Source: Xenoacremonium recifei (Eukaryota; Ascomycota; Sordariomycetes; Hypocreales; Nectriaceae). From it: DNA of 64,000 nt. The DNA lies in NCBI GenBank assembly GCA_012184525.1, contig WOFQ01000025.1, positions 248,001-312,000 of the forward strand, written 5' to 3'. The notes beneath the pieces are model-generated. The model had not been told where the DNA came from. It searched no databases and was given only the letters and a program-made list of their open reading frames with translations. Below are positions 21,069 to 32,523 of the stretch, piece by piece. Positions within the stretch are counted from its first letter, which is position 1. Each line of letters starts with the position of its first letter. The position numbers were made by a program, and so were the translations under genes.

Positions 21069-21875
21069 AGTCGTCTGGGAATGCGCTTCGCTGAGTTGTA
21101 CCTCGCGGATGCAGCAGGATGGAGCTGGGCTCTGACGGCCTCAACATTCCGGTATCGCCTCGGAATTCATGACGATCGATCGATACTCATACCCAGGGCT
21201 ACGGCCCCTATCTTTCTTGTATCATACTTACTTTGGATGGTGTTTGGGGTATATACAAAATCCTATAAACGTTGTACGCATATTTCGGAGCTCTAGCCGC
21301 CGACGCAGAGCCTGGTTCATTGATACCCATGGTGCTAAAGAGGAATTGAAAGGAAAAATATTTTGAAAATATGAATGCAAATGTAAAAACACAGTCTTCC
21401 AGATTTGTAATGCGCAAGGTATTATGTGCGAAGGGGCTCATGGGAACTCTGACTTAAAATTTCCCACGATGTAAGCTGCAAAGCGTGAAAAGCCAAAGAG
21501 TGCATGCCGGATGACATCGCTACAAACGGAGCGGCGCATGAGTATGAAATAGTTGAGCCAAGACTGTCGATCATTTTGACGTGACGATCATGCTAAGTAT
21601 AACCTGCTGAAAGCTTGGCGTACTGGACGTATTCGGGCTCTGGAGAGGCTTCCGGTCCCGGAAACCCACGTAAGCGCCCAGACAGCCAATAAGAGGCCCC
21701 GTTTTCCGATCTCTCCTATCAGATCGACGTGAATGGTGTCGGAAGTTACTTCAATGAGTATCTCTAAGAGCCTTCTGTAAAAGTATAAAAATATTCACTG
21801 TCCCAGCCTGGAAATGTCTTATCTCTTTTCGTCTAGTTTTCTACTTGGCATCGCGTTTGGATAACGGCTCTCAAA
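21069..21875. other. Intergenic region
   Basis: About 0.8 kb between the BYS1 and SDR genes, both on the + strand. It contains the SDR core promoter (TATA near 21784); otherwise nothing recognised. Confidence 0.5.
21783..21791 (+). promoter_or_regulatory. TATA box of the SDR gene
   Basis: GTATAAAAA about 90 bp upstream of the start codon, followed by a pyrimidine-rich leader. Confidence 0.55.
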
Positions 21876-22970
21876 ATGGCACCCGGTCCTTCACTCTCCA
21901 GCGCCTGGACTCAGTTCTTTCCCCCAAAGCCAAAATTTACTGAAGACAATGTCTCGGATCTGAAAGGCAAGGTCTACATCGTTACTGGTGCTAATAGTGG
22001 TGCTGGGAAGGAGCTTGCCCGCATTCTGTTCACTAAGAATGCCAAAGTCTACGTCGCTGCGAGGTCCGCTGATAAGGCAAATGAGGCAATCACCGATATT
22101 CAGAAATCAGCACCATCCTCGAAAGGCAAGCTGGTCTACTTGTACTTGGACCTTAGCGACTTGGAGAAAACAAAGGCCGCGGCACACGATGTTTTGAAGC
22201 AGGAGACTTCGCTACATGGCCTCTACAACAATGCAGGTGTCATGCCCTCGCCTCAAGATCCCTTCGAGAAAACCGTTCAGGGACACGAACTGGCGCTTGG
22301 TGTCAACTGTATAGCCACGTATCTCTTCACGAAGCTCCTCACGCCGCTTCTCGCTGCGACTGCTAGGGTTGAGAGCCCCAACACTGTACGTGTTGTCTGG
22401 TTAGCATCATTCGGACTTGAGCTGTTCGCTGTCGAAGATAAAGTCATCGACATGACCAACCTTGATTACCACAAGCCCGTGCCGGCAATGGATCGCTACG
22501 GGATTAGTAAGGTTGGAGATTGGGCACTTGCAGCAGAGTATGCCAGACGTCATCTATCCGAGGGTATCGTCAGCGTTGCCATCAATCCAGGAAACTTGAA
22601 TTCTGGGCTTGCAAGAGGTCAATCTCGGTTGACTCAAATGGCAATCAGGCCTTTGACCTATCCTACGATTCAGGGTGCCCGTACGGAGCTGTTTGCTTGC
22701 TTCTCTCCGGAAATTACTGCCGAGAAGATGGCAAAAGGCGAGACTTGGGGTAAGATCCCCAGATTCCTCAGCATCACTAACCCACAAACGTGTGTCCTAA
22801 AATTCACATGTTCATTATTCTAACGGCGTTGCTTAGTGATTCCCTTTGGAAGGGTGGTTCCGCTTAGGCGGGATCTTCCGAAGACAACTCGACCGGAATC
22901 GGAAGGGGGCACAGGGGCGAATGCAAAGTTTCTCGAATGGGTCGAACAGCAAATCAAATCATATCTTTAG
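21876..22970 (+). CDS. Short-chain dehydrogenase/reductase (retinol-dehydrogenase/WWOX-like)
   Basis: NAD(P)-dependent oxidoreductase of 335 residues. Exons 21876-22749 and 22837-22970; the second exon supplies the C-terminus VIPFGRVVP to the end. Rossmann motif TGANSGAGKE (TGxxxGxG), NNAG in GLYNNAGVMPSP, a Ser-containing strand (VVWLASFG) and the catalytic YGISK (YxxxK) are all present, followed by INPGNLNSGL. The N-terminal segment APGPSLSSAWTQFFPPKPKFT is typical of this fungal subfamily, members of which often sit in secondary-metabolite loci, but no backbone enzyme is adjacent. The substrate is unknown. The strand before the active site reads LASF where a catalytic Ser is normally two residues from the strand end, consistent with a functional site. 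Confidence 0.92.
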
Positions 22971-23727
22971 TCAGAGAGTATACGGGGAGGGGCATTTCCA
23001 TTGACTTCAAGTTGTCTGTCTAGCGACGATGATAATTATTCCTATTGAACATTAAGTAGGCAGTCTGTTATGGGGAAACGTATCTCATGTAAGATTGAGC
23101 CAAAGTCCTGTTTTAAAGTTCAATTATTTTCAAGCCATGCATCATTGTGCTTGATCCATGAAATCTAGCGTGTGTTGCGTATGTACATTGGTCCGGCCTG
23201 GCTGTCTAATAATTTGGGGTTGTGCACCTAAGAAAATGAGTAGGAGTTACTACGTGAATCTCGTGGACTCCTTTTGGAGAAGATTTATTGTAAGAACCGG
23301 CAATAGGCTTTGAGTGAGGGATGCACGTCGATCCTTTGAGCATTTAGCTTCGCCTAGAACAGGCTGGGCTTTGAGCTCTTTGTCACTAGGACCGTGCAAA
23401 TAACTCTGCGAAATGCTGACCCTGAACCCAAAGTTTTAGTCGATGTGAAGCTGTACCTCGATTTTATTCCATATATCGATCGGTTGCGATGTCTGATGAG
23501 CTGAGGATCTTTTCATGCAGGAGTTACTGGACAAGGAAGGTCGTCTAGCCCTGCTGCTTGTCAGCGAACCAAACGTTGTGGCGCAGATCCTCCTGCTGTT
23601 GGTTGCAGGGATGTTGGAGGTATTTAAGGCCCCGACAACCCCGCGCCCGCGCGCCCACGTATCGATTTGCTGCAGTGATATTTTCGGTCCTTTCTGCTCC
23701 TTTGTTCTCTGCAGCGCATATATCGGA
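22971..23727. other. Intergenic region
   Basis: About 0.76 kb, AT-rich in its first half. A minus-strand frame at 23436-23951 overlaps the start of the next gene and has no recognisable domain. No clear element seen. Confidence 0.5.
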
Positions 23728-25393
23728 ATGGCAGAGTCGCAGGATCTCCCCAAGGCACAAACCACTGCCGCAGCGGAGAGTGAGGTTCCAGGCGCTGAGG
23801 CAACGACATCTACGGCATCTGCACCTACAACCAGCAATCCGCCGGTCTTGCTACCCCCGGAGCATTGGACCGAGGCCAGAGCTCCCGTAAGCCCATGGTT
23901 CATCCAGCCCTCGGTCTCTTTTGAGCCATCTATCGCGCGCCCAAGTCCCATTGACGGATTTCTTTCCGCAATAAAGCGAAGATTCCGCTAATATCACTTT
24001 CCTGTAGGCCGAATACGACGATGACGTAGATTCAGCAGTTGGTAGTGACATGGCCAACTCGACAGCGTCTCTCACGTCGACCATACTAAAGTATCGAACC
24101 ATTCAAGGGCGAAGATACCACAGCGAATTTGGAAACGCGCAGTATTGGTACAACACGTGCACTCAGAGACGATATCGCAGCTGACGAATTCTTGCAGGGG
24201 CGCTAATGATTCAGGGCACAATGAATCGCTAGACATACTGTGCGCAAGCTAGAGCTCTGTATTGTAAGCCGGATCAGAACACTGACATGTGTCAGACACC
24301 ATCTCTTCACACTTTGTTTGGAAGAAAAGATGTACTTGGCTCCTATCGCTAGTCCTAAGGTTAGTCATACGTCTCGTTTTTATCGGCAGCAATCTGTAAA
24401 ACTTTGCTGAGCTGTTTTTTTAGAAAGTACTCGATATTGGAACAGGAACAGGTAAATCTTGCTGAAGATGTCGAACGTTAAGATGTTCGTCTTGCTAGCA
24501 GCAGAACTGACTCTTCTTCTCTTCTCTTTAGGTATCTGGGCTATGTATGTGTTTCTGAGCCTGAAACGCCTTCATGCCATATGAGTGTAGGCTAATGGAT
24601 GGACAGTGACACGGCGGATATGTTTCCTGATTGTCAGGTTATTGGAACCGATGTATCCCCGACCCAACCTACCTGGCTTCCTCCGAACTGCAGATTGTAA
24701 GTTTTCACGATATTCCCAAATTCCACCGGGATAGGGCTTAATCAAGAATCGCCAGCGAGATGGAAGACTGTACAAATGAGTGGACATTTCCTGCCAACGA
24801 ATTTGACCTCGTCCACATTCGATATATGATCGGGTGTATCCCTGACTGGACGGCTTTCTTCAAGGAAGCCTATCGTTGCGTCAAACCCGGCGGTTATCTT
24901 GAGAGCTATGAGGCTTCGCCATACGTTAATTCTGACGATAATACTCTTCCTCCGGATAGTGCTGTGGCTCAGTGGACTCCCCTGTTTGTTGACGGCGGAA
25001 AGAAAATAGGACGAAGTTTCACCGTGGTAGACGATGGTACACAACGTAAGGCAATGGAAGAGGCTGGATTTGTTGACATTCAAGAAAAAATGATTAAGGT
25101 AGGTTGTGGTTTGGTCTTCTCAAGAATTCCGATAACTGACGATAGGACTAAAATAGGTTCCCAGTGGCGGGTGGCCAAAGGATCCGAAGTTGAAGGAAAT
25201 CGGAATGTACTCTCAGCTCGCTCTCCTTTCTGACGTTGAAGGATTCATATTGTTCTTGACCAACGTCCAAGGTTGGTCCAGGGAGCAAGTCCATGTATAT
25301 ATTGCTCACTTGCGTCGAGAGTTGAGCTCTCTCAAGTATCATGTTTATTACTGGCAGAAGGTTGTCTGGGGGAGAAAGCCTGAGGCATCTTAG
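23728..25393 (+). CDS. LaeA-like class I SAM-dependent methyltransferase
   Basis: Predicted 371-residue methyltransferase of the large LaeA-like family; the founding member is a nuclear regulator of secondary metabolism, but most paralogues have unknown acceptors. Nine exons: 23728-23886, 24008-24147, 24198-24239, 24296-24359, 24424-24451, 24532-24544, 24607-24696, 24756-25098, 25157-25393. After an Ala/Thr-rich N-terminus comes the family hallmark ILKYRTIQGRRYHSEFGNAQYW, then NESLDILHHLFTLCLEEKMY, SAM motif I KVLDIGTGTGIWAID, the acidic loop VIGTDVSP, WTFPANEFDLVHIRYMIG, KPGGYLES, and the C-terminal YIAHLRREL. Motif I is split across a 28-nt and a 13-nt exon. Spliced, the frame is fully open; unspliced it looks like a broken gene. 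It converges on the regulator-like gene at 25551-26608. Confidence 0.9.
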
Positions 25394-25550
25394 AGTCGTT
25401 TATGGCCGAGTCGTGACGGGGCAATGCACCGCCGAAAGAGAAGAAATCCGACCTAATTGTCAACATATACGATGTTATTATGCAGTGTATTGCATTCTTG
25501 ATATGAATATGTGCTGCAACTTTTATAACTTCGATTTTCATCATGAAGTT

Positions 25551-26608
25551 CTAGTTCGAATCTTCAACTAAATACGGACCTGCCATTCCTAACGCTCTGT
25601 CGGTATTGGGAGATACACCTCTCAATAATTTACTTGTTAGGGCTCTTTTGATGGCGTAAATGTGAACCATCCCGCTCAAGAACCCATTCATCCCCAGCTT
25701 GTCTAACCCCCCTCTTAGCTTCACCATTTTCTCCGCGGCATCAAGATGCCGCTCGGACAAATGGTACTCCCCATCTCTTATCTAAAATTTTCATCTAAGT
25801 TAGTATTTATTATTGATGCAGTTCTGTTTCGGAACCCGTACCTCATCTGCAGCTAGCTCTATGACCATCGCAATGGCGGAATCTGAAGTCTGTTTGCTAT
25901 GATCAGATATATCACTACTGAGCTTCCTTAAGCAGGCAAGCTTATAGGTAACTGCCATCTGAGTGTATTTGGTTGAGGCGATGTGAAGGTTTGCTTTAGT
26001 TAAGTTTTTTGAAATCCGTCGACAAACATTCATGAGCAGCGCACTCAACAGCCCAACATCACTGAGCGCTCCCGGGATCCATTGAGTCCTGATTCCTGAT
26101 CTAAATCGAGCAGGGTCTTGCACGATGAAGCATCTTAGGGAATTTTCAAATGCGATTTGGTCAATATCTAGTGATCGCACCGCAGTTAGATCATCTACAA
26201 GCTCCACAACTACACGTCTCCTGGAAACTTACAATAGTCCAACAGAGAAAATTCAAACTCAGTTGGGAATGTGTTGAATGAAGCAAAGGGATCTTTGCGA
26301 GAGGCAGATAGCAGTGTTACGGGTCTAGGGTATAGCCGAGGTGCTGAAAAGTGTGGTACCTTGGCCCTGGGCAGGGGTAAGGTCTGGAGTTCAGATTGGT
26401 TACTCCGTAAAGATGACGATATCAATCGGTTATGCCTGTGAGAATGAAACCCGAGGGACTGCTGGTATTCTTCCATTTGTCGTCGCCTGACGCGAGCATG
26501 GGCAACCTTGGCGGCATGAGACTTGGCAATCCTTCGTGAAGATTCACGGCCCTTCGGGTTCGTCTCGGAACCGAACATGACAAATTGAAGATTCGGGCCT
26601 GGATCCAT
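25551..26608 (-). CDS. Fungal-specific transcription-factor-domain protein lacking a zinc finger
   Basis: Predicted 310-residue protein with exons 26608-26233, 26167-25842 and 25781-25551. The start MDPGPNLQFVMFG, followed by a basic RRIAKSHAAKVAHARVRRR block and later DPFASFNTFP, is typical of fungal proteins carrying the Fungal_trans_2-type (PF11951-like) domain without an N-terminal Zn2Cys6 cluster. Intron 1 is 65 nt with donor GTAAGT, branch CTAAC and acceptor CACTAG; the join gives LLDYYIDQIAFENSL. Intron 2 carries an ATACTAACTTAG branch/acceptor region. At 310 residues it is shorter than usual relatives (often 400-500), so the C-terminus may be truncated, or one further intron may have been missed. 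It presumably acts in the nucleus through partners; targets are unknown. Confidence 0.72.
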
Positions 26609-27349
26609 ATCGACTGTGGAATTCTGACTCCTCCCTGAGCGAATTGTCTTGGAAGTCTGGAAGTATTCTTGGCAGTGTCCGAGAGCAATTGAGATTGTGT
26701 GATGCCTGTTGACAATGCCTTACAAAGCGAGCTCGGAGATAAGACTAGACCAGAATCCAAACGCCGGGCCAATCAATTGTACATGTAGTCAGTCAATGCC
26801 AAGACTTGGACCTTCTGAAAACAGTTTAGTCAAGGATCCAGACATTTTAATTGGCTGCTTTCCCGAATCATTTCTGAAGCCATCACGAACTTGTGATATT
26901 GACTAGGCTCTGGGGATCACGATCTCTGCAATCGTGCGCTATCAATGCAAGACAATTCTCATTCCCATAAGCGCCGATCTCCAGGTAGCCTTACCGCAAT
27001 GCCAAGACCGGCACTTTCTGTTTTGGGTTCATGAAAGGTTCTGAATGCCTCCATCATCTGTGCTCTTGATATTCTGGAGTGGAACACCGTAACGAAACCC
27101 GCCTTGACGCGTACATGCGTCAAATACCGTGTATAATGACTAATTATCAGTGGTTGAGTTCATGTCTATAATCTCCGGATTGGTAATGAGCCTCTTGAAT
27201 TATGCATTGGCAAGAGGCTCTTGACGGCGGTCTAGGCTATAAGTATCGTTGTTCTCCTGTTCATTCTTTAAACCATCATCAAAATTCTCAGCAGACTAAA
27301 AAGAATTCTCCAAGACTACACACCATTTCACATTGAAGCTATAGCCAAA
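26609..27349. other. Intergenic region, divergent promoters
   Basis: About 0.74 kb between the finger-less regulator and the extended SDR. The sequence is mixed with a CTATAAG element near 27237 that could serve the + strand gene. No other signal recognised. Confidence 0.5.
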
Positions 27350-28569
27350 ATGTCTGAACACGAAACAGCCATCCCCAAGGGATCACGTGTCCTCGTAAGT
27401 GCTCATCTAGGCTCTTAGTGAAGGCATACTTCAAAAGATGTTGCGACTCGACTTATTACGCTTTGATCCAAGTACCTTGAAGCGAAGAACGGAACTAACA
27501 CCTCATCTTGGCAGATTACGGGATGCAATGGGTTTCTCGCCTCTCACGTTGCGAAGCAGTTCCTCGAACGCGGCTTCAAAGTTCGCGGAACCGTTCGAGA
27601 TCTAGTCAAATCTTCCTTCCTTGTCAATGATGTCTTCAAGGATCAAGCTATTGGTGGAACGTTCGAACTAGTCGAGATACCAGATCTTAAAGCCCAAGGG
27701 CCTGTCACCGCAGCTATGAAGGATGTGGCAGCCGTTGCGCATATTGCGACGAATCTTTCCTTTGATTCCGACCCAAACAACGTCATTACGCCGACCGTCT
27801 TATCCATGAATAATCTACTCCAAGCGGCTGAAAAAGCTGGAGTAACTCGGTTTGTGTACTGTACTACTGGCGGTGCATCGACGGACTTAACAAATAAGCC
27901 AAAGGTCTCTATCGATCGCAACTCGTGGAATGATGAAGCTGTCGCCAAAGCCTGGGCTCCTCCCCCTTATGGGCCCGACCGAGGACTTGATGTATACGTC
28001 GCCAGTAAGATTGAGGCGGAGAAGGCAATGTGGAAATTCAACGCAGAACAACAACGCGAGGGTTCTTCATTTGTGGCCAACTCCGTATCCTCAGCAATGA
28101 TTCTTGGAGAGGTTCTCCATAATGATCAGCCTGCCTCTTCCGCCGGCTGGGTGAGGAATGTTTATAATGGTGGCCCACCAGTGCTTATGATTCCTGTTGG
28201 TAAGTTAACACTTCGTGAATGAAATCCTCAATCAAGATTCTTTCTCTGAAACGGAATACAGTACCCTTCGTCAATGTCAAAGACGATGCCCTCGTTCACG
28301 TTGCTGCCATTCTGGACCCCGGAGTGAAGAACTCTCGCTTGCAGGCTTGGAGCAAAGTTATAAACTGGAATAATATTCTGGGCTGTCTTCGAAAGCTATA
28401 CCCAGAGCAGCGCAAGATTGTGGATGATGTCCCAGACTCTCCAATGTTCGAGTTCTTTACCGACGACAGAGAAGTCACTCTTGGGTTACTGCGGAAGTGG
28501 GGTGATCAGAGCGAGTTCAGAGGTCTCGAGGAATCTATCAGAGATACTATCAAGGGACTGCGGGAGTGA
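27350..28569 (+). CDS. Extended SDR, dihydroflavonol-4-reductase-like aldehyde/ketone reductase
   Basis: NADPH-dependent reductase of 345 residues, related to fungal aldehyde reductases (GRE2-like) and plant DFR. Exons 27350-27394, 27515-28199 and 28262-28569. The cofactor motif VLITGCNGFLASHVAKQ spans the first splice junction. Next come the extended-SDR marks VRGTVRD, VAHIATNLSFDSDP and FVYCTTGGAS, and the catalytic YVASKIEAEKAMWKF (YxxxK). VPFVNVKDDALVHVAAIL lies in the C-terminal substrate domain after the last intron. No signal peptide; cytosolic. The DGF-type start context and short first exon are usual for this family. The physiological substrate cannot be told from sequence. Confidence 0.92.
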
Positions 28570-29648
28570 GGTTTTTTGCTGGTTCATATTGGTAGTAGCA
28601 GGTATCAAAGAGATCATCCACTTTCTATCCTGGCTCCGTGGACGCCTTGTTACCCACGGTTGAGTATGGTTGTGGAACAAGAAGACATCCCGGTGGCGTC
28701 GGACGAGGGTATCATATCATGGTTTTCCGGGAGTAACTGACAACACAGATCTATAGGCCGGGAATAGACAATGAAAATTCTATGCGCGCTTATCCAAAAA
28801 CAGCCAGGAATCCATTCTAAAGTCTATTATAATTTAAAGAGTGGCATCTCTGTCTTTGAGTTGGCTGTGACAGCGTCTTTGAAAGGTGAACCATTGGCAA
28901 TTCCCTGCCGGCGGATCGAACTGAAAAGTTTCTGTTCTAGGAAAACCTATCCAGGTCTAATTTCCCGACTTCCCTTTCTGATTATTGCTGTTCTGCTGCT
29001 TCGTGGTCTGATCGAATTCTTTTTCTTTTTAGGTGGTATAGGTTAGCTCTCATCGCAAGGACGTGGATTAAGATGAAAGAAACCCCACCCCTTTGTCTCT
29101 CAGCCGCCAGCGCTCGATCAATAGCCGCTATTTCCTCCTCATTGGGCTCTCTGCTATCTTCTGCAAATTGTGCCTCTTTGATGCGTTTGTTCTGTAGGAC
29201 AGGATCCTCAGTTTTGGATATGGAGTCCAACATGTGGTAAAATGCGGCATCTTTGGAGGCAGGCATCACGAAATGAAATATGGAGAGACGATAGCGGAAT
29301 GTAACGGGGTTGATAGACAAGCGAGAAGCATTCTTAAAATTGTGACGGCATGCAGAGGCTTTGGCTTTCGTTCACACGCGGAGCGCGCCGGCATTCCATC
29401 TGGCCCATTGTTCGGGATTAGCCTGACCTGATTGACTCCAGCCAGATCATGATCACATGTACAGCGCTAGCCTGCGCAAAGTCTAGTGGCTGGATAGCCC
29501 GGCTAGACCGGATATTCCGGCTTTCCCTCGCCTTCGACTCTGGCAATACACTGGGTCATATACGCTTCTACCCCCCACCAAATGCTCATCCTCTATCTTT
29601 ACCCGTGTTTATCTTCTTCCTACGGCAATAGCGGCTAAGAATCGAAAG
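28570..29648. other. Intergenic region
   Basis: About 1.1 kb between two + strand genes. Apart from the possible small minus-strand protein at 28982-29266, it contains only the promoter of the following Zn2Cys6 gene; no element recognised. Confidence 0.5.
28982..29266 (-). CDS. Possible small hypothetical protein
   Basis: Open frame of 94 codons starting MPASKDAAFYHML. The first 60 residues are rich in Glu, Lys, Arg and Ala with helix-like periodicity (DSISKTEDPVLQ, EEEIAAIDRALAAERQRG), unlike random translation; the C-terminal third is less convincing and may hide an intron. An alternative start 18 codons upstream exists. No homologue recognised. Confidence 0.35.
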   Translation of the reverse strand: MPASKDAAFYHMLDSISKTEDPVLQNKRIKEAQFAEDSREPNEEEIAAIDRALAAERQRGGVSFILIHVLAMRANLYHLKRKRIRSDHEAAEQQ

Positions 29649-32100
29649 ATGCCGGATGAAGAGCCTGCTTACAAACGGCGCCGGGTGGCCAAGGCGTGCC
29701 AGACATGCCGGGCAATGAAGTCCAAGGTGAGAACCCCCACCAGCGAGTGCCGAAATCTGAGCTTACTGACCCAATCACCGTATTCTCAGTGCGATGGGAA
29801 ACAACCTGAATGTGGCCGATGTGCCGGATACGGATATACGTGTAGCTACTCAGCTGGCAGGACTCGTCGTCGTCCCAGCACTACTCGTGTGAAGAATGAA
29901 GGGATTACTCGCACTCCGAGCGAGATAGTTCAGGATGTCCAGCACGCCTTTGACCAATACGAAAAGCTGGTACAGGAGGCTATCTCGACGGTACCGTCGG
30001 AGTCGCAACAGGAAGATCTCGAGGCCCTCCTAGGTGAGGCCAAGTCTCAGGCAGACCAGGCGCTGAATGGTCTCACCTCAGCGTCGTCTCACGAGCATCC
30101 CGCGATCATTGGCAAGGGCACTCCGCCATCGCGGAACTCCCTTGCGCACAGCCAGAGGTATCTTGGGGAGGTCAGCGACGTCCACTTCTTCAATCTTGTC
30201 AAGCGCCTCTTGCAAACCGAACAGGTTACTGGAGGGGACCAGACCTTTGACAGTTATGAACAGGATGGAAGCATCTGGCATACGGGCAGCATCGTTGCTA
30301 CCAACCGCGTCGAGCTTCCCAACCCCGAGGAGGCGAGCAAGTTCGCCGACGTTTACTTTTCCACGATCCATTTGGCATATCCCTTCATTCCTAAAACAAG
30401 CTTCACCAGGCTTTCTGATACGATTCGGGACATGCCGGACGATTGCGGCGGTCTCGACGGGACAGAGCTCGCGCTCTACTGTAAGTCGATTGCCTTCCCT
30501 GCTGTCCAGACGAATTCTAATCGTGACAGATGTTATAATCGCCATCGGGGCGTATTATAAGTCATTTCCGGGTAGAGACCCTAGCTCACGTCAGCTCCAT
30601 GAAGTTTACTTCCAGCGTGCCGCGGCTCTTGCGGCATCTTCGGGAGGAGATCGATCAATACACCATGTTTCGTTACTGTTAGCGCAGTGCTTCTACTTCC
30701 TTGCAGTCTGCCAGACGGATAGGTTTGTCCCTTGTTGCTGTCGTTCCAGTTGTTCAATCTGATCTCAAGTCAATAGCTGTTGGACAACCCTAGGCCAGGC
30801 TGTTCGCACAGCGCAGGGAATTGGTTTGCACGTCGAGACAGGGCACTCCAGAAATAGAGGGTGGCAGGAGATCGAGCGGCGACGACGACTTTGGTACTCC
30901 ATATACGTTCTGGACCGCTTGGTTTCCCTTCAGCTGGGTCGACCTCCTGCCATACACGATGACGATTGTGATGTCCCTCTTCCTTCACGGCGCGAAGACA
31001 GCGAGATTGATTGGGATGCGGACTATCCTGAACCAGTGGACGACACCATATCCGGTGGCGATTACTTCCTGGCAGTCATATCTTTTTCGCGGATCGTTGG
31101 CCACGTTCTTCGTGATATTTACAATCCTAGACACGGACAACCTACATCAGAGGACACCAATAGTACTCGAGAGCTTGATAGACAGCTTACGGAGTGGAAG
31201 TTTCATCTTCCGCGGCGTTTACGCTTTGATCTTGGCCATGTTTTTGACCAAAGCTTTGTGTTCAAACGACAGGTTGTCCACCTCCAACTCCCCGAGCGAT
31301 AAAATATTGGCTGACTTGACATTTACAGCGAAACATGCTTGCAATTAAATTCCATCATCTAAGGGCACTTCTCCACCGCCCATATCTGTGTTATCCACTG
31401 TTACGACACTTAGATGATTCCTCGACCCCCGTTTCCCAAGCGGACTGGCCTTTAGTGGGCTTGTTTGAAAAGACTTGTGTTGCAGAAGCACGAGAAACTG
31501 CCCGCATGTTACATGGTGTGTCGAGCCAAGAGGATTTGGTTCATGACTTCCCATGGTGGCAGATGATTTCATGTCTTATTTGCGCTGGCTCTATTTTGCT
31601 GGTCTCCAGCATATTCACACAGCCCTCGGGCGATGAAATAGCTGGGTTTGACTCCGATGGCCTCTACGATGATGCTGAAACATGCCTGAAAATGTTTGAA
31701 GCACTGGGAGTCAACTCAACAGGTGCCAGAATTGCGCGGGACATGATGGAAGGGTTGAAGGAATGCGGAATTCAATGGAGAAGTGTGTACCAGCCTCAAT
31801 GTTTCTGTCATGCAATGCTAATACGAGAAAGCAGAGTCACGGCATTCGCCCCATGCAGAGATGCTGGCAGGTTCACTACAAGTACTTTCTGAAAGTCACT
31901 TGAACGCACAACAAAGCTCTCTACCTTCGCCATCCGAAATGCCCAATCCGATTTTCACGAATATGCCGACGCAAGATTTGAGTCTGACAGAAGGGATTGC
32001 CCTGACTCCGCGAAATTGGCCAGCCGAAATTGTTGACTCAATGTCTTGGTCTGCACAGTTCTTTGGGGCTATTCAGGGTGGAGGCAGTGTTGAACCGTAA
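29649..32100 (+). CDS. Zn2Cys6 transcription factor with fungal_trans middle domain
   Basis: Nuclear regulator of 726 residues. Exons 29649-29726, 29790-30480, 30530-30722, 30777-31272, 31329-31782, 31832-32100. The finger ACQTCRAMKSK-CDGKQPECGRCAGYGYTC lies at residues 16-44 and is split by intron 1. A heptad-rich linker (IVQDVQHAFDQYEKLVQEAI) could dimerise. The PF04082-type domain contains FADVYFSTIHLAYPFI, AIGAYYKSFPGRDPSS, the diagnostic LGQAVRTAQGIGLHVE, RRRLWYSIYVLDRLVSLQLG-RPPAI, and RNMLAIKFHHLRALLHRPY. Full length and frame are intact. It sits directly upstream of, and on the same strand as, the fluoride exporter and enolase genes, so it is a candidate regulator of them (inference). 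The donor of intron 4 (GTTGTC) is weak and needs transcript support. Confidence 0.92.
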
Positions 32101-32523
32101 GAGGAAATGGTGAATTTGATGATGCATACAAACGCGATACGACTATTTAGCAACCGGATGATAGACCTGAATACCCGTAGACTCTAGGGAATACAATTCC
32201 ATCACTCGCCAGAAAACGGAATCTGCAATGTAGTTGATCGTACGCTTTGGTGTCCAGAACAGGCGGCATGGAGATGTACTTCCGATATAGCCGGAGCCGG
32301 AATACACCAGCCTCTACACCCATCCCAGCTGAATTTTACCGTTCGATTGTACCGCCAGATCCGACTTGGCGAGTAAAATTGCAAACCTGGTTCCGGAAAT
32401 GCGTTTTGAATCGAATCGCCTATTGTTTGCTTTAAACACAGGGTCCGTTTCTTCCATGCCTTGCAGCCTTGGCAAACTTGACTGTCATCCAAGAGGGCCA
32501 CGACGGCAGTCAAATATCTCCCA
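32101..32523. other. Intergenic region upstream of the FEX gene
   Basis: About 420 bp between the regulator stop and the FEX start. No TATA box or obvious inverted CGG site was recognised. Confidence 0.5.

Noticed and set aside
24150..24420. Stop codons suggesting that the LaeA-like gene is a pseudogene
   Set aside because: All stops lie inside introns with good splice signals; the nine-exon model is open for 371 residues with every family motif.
25540..25570. GTTCGAATC resembling a tRNA B box
   Set aside because: No matching A box, acceptor stem or clover-leaf could be seen around it.
26210..26232. A 23-nt GTAAGT...TAG segment, or alternatively a frameshift, breaking the finger-less regulator gene
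   Set aside because: 23 nt is too short for an intron. Extending to the CACTAG acceptor gives a normal 65-nt intron (26168-26232) with a CTAAC branch site and an open frame, so the gene is not broken.
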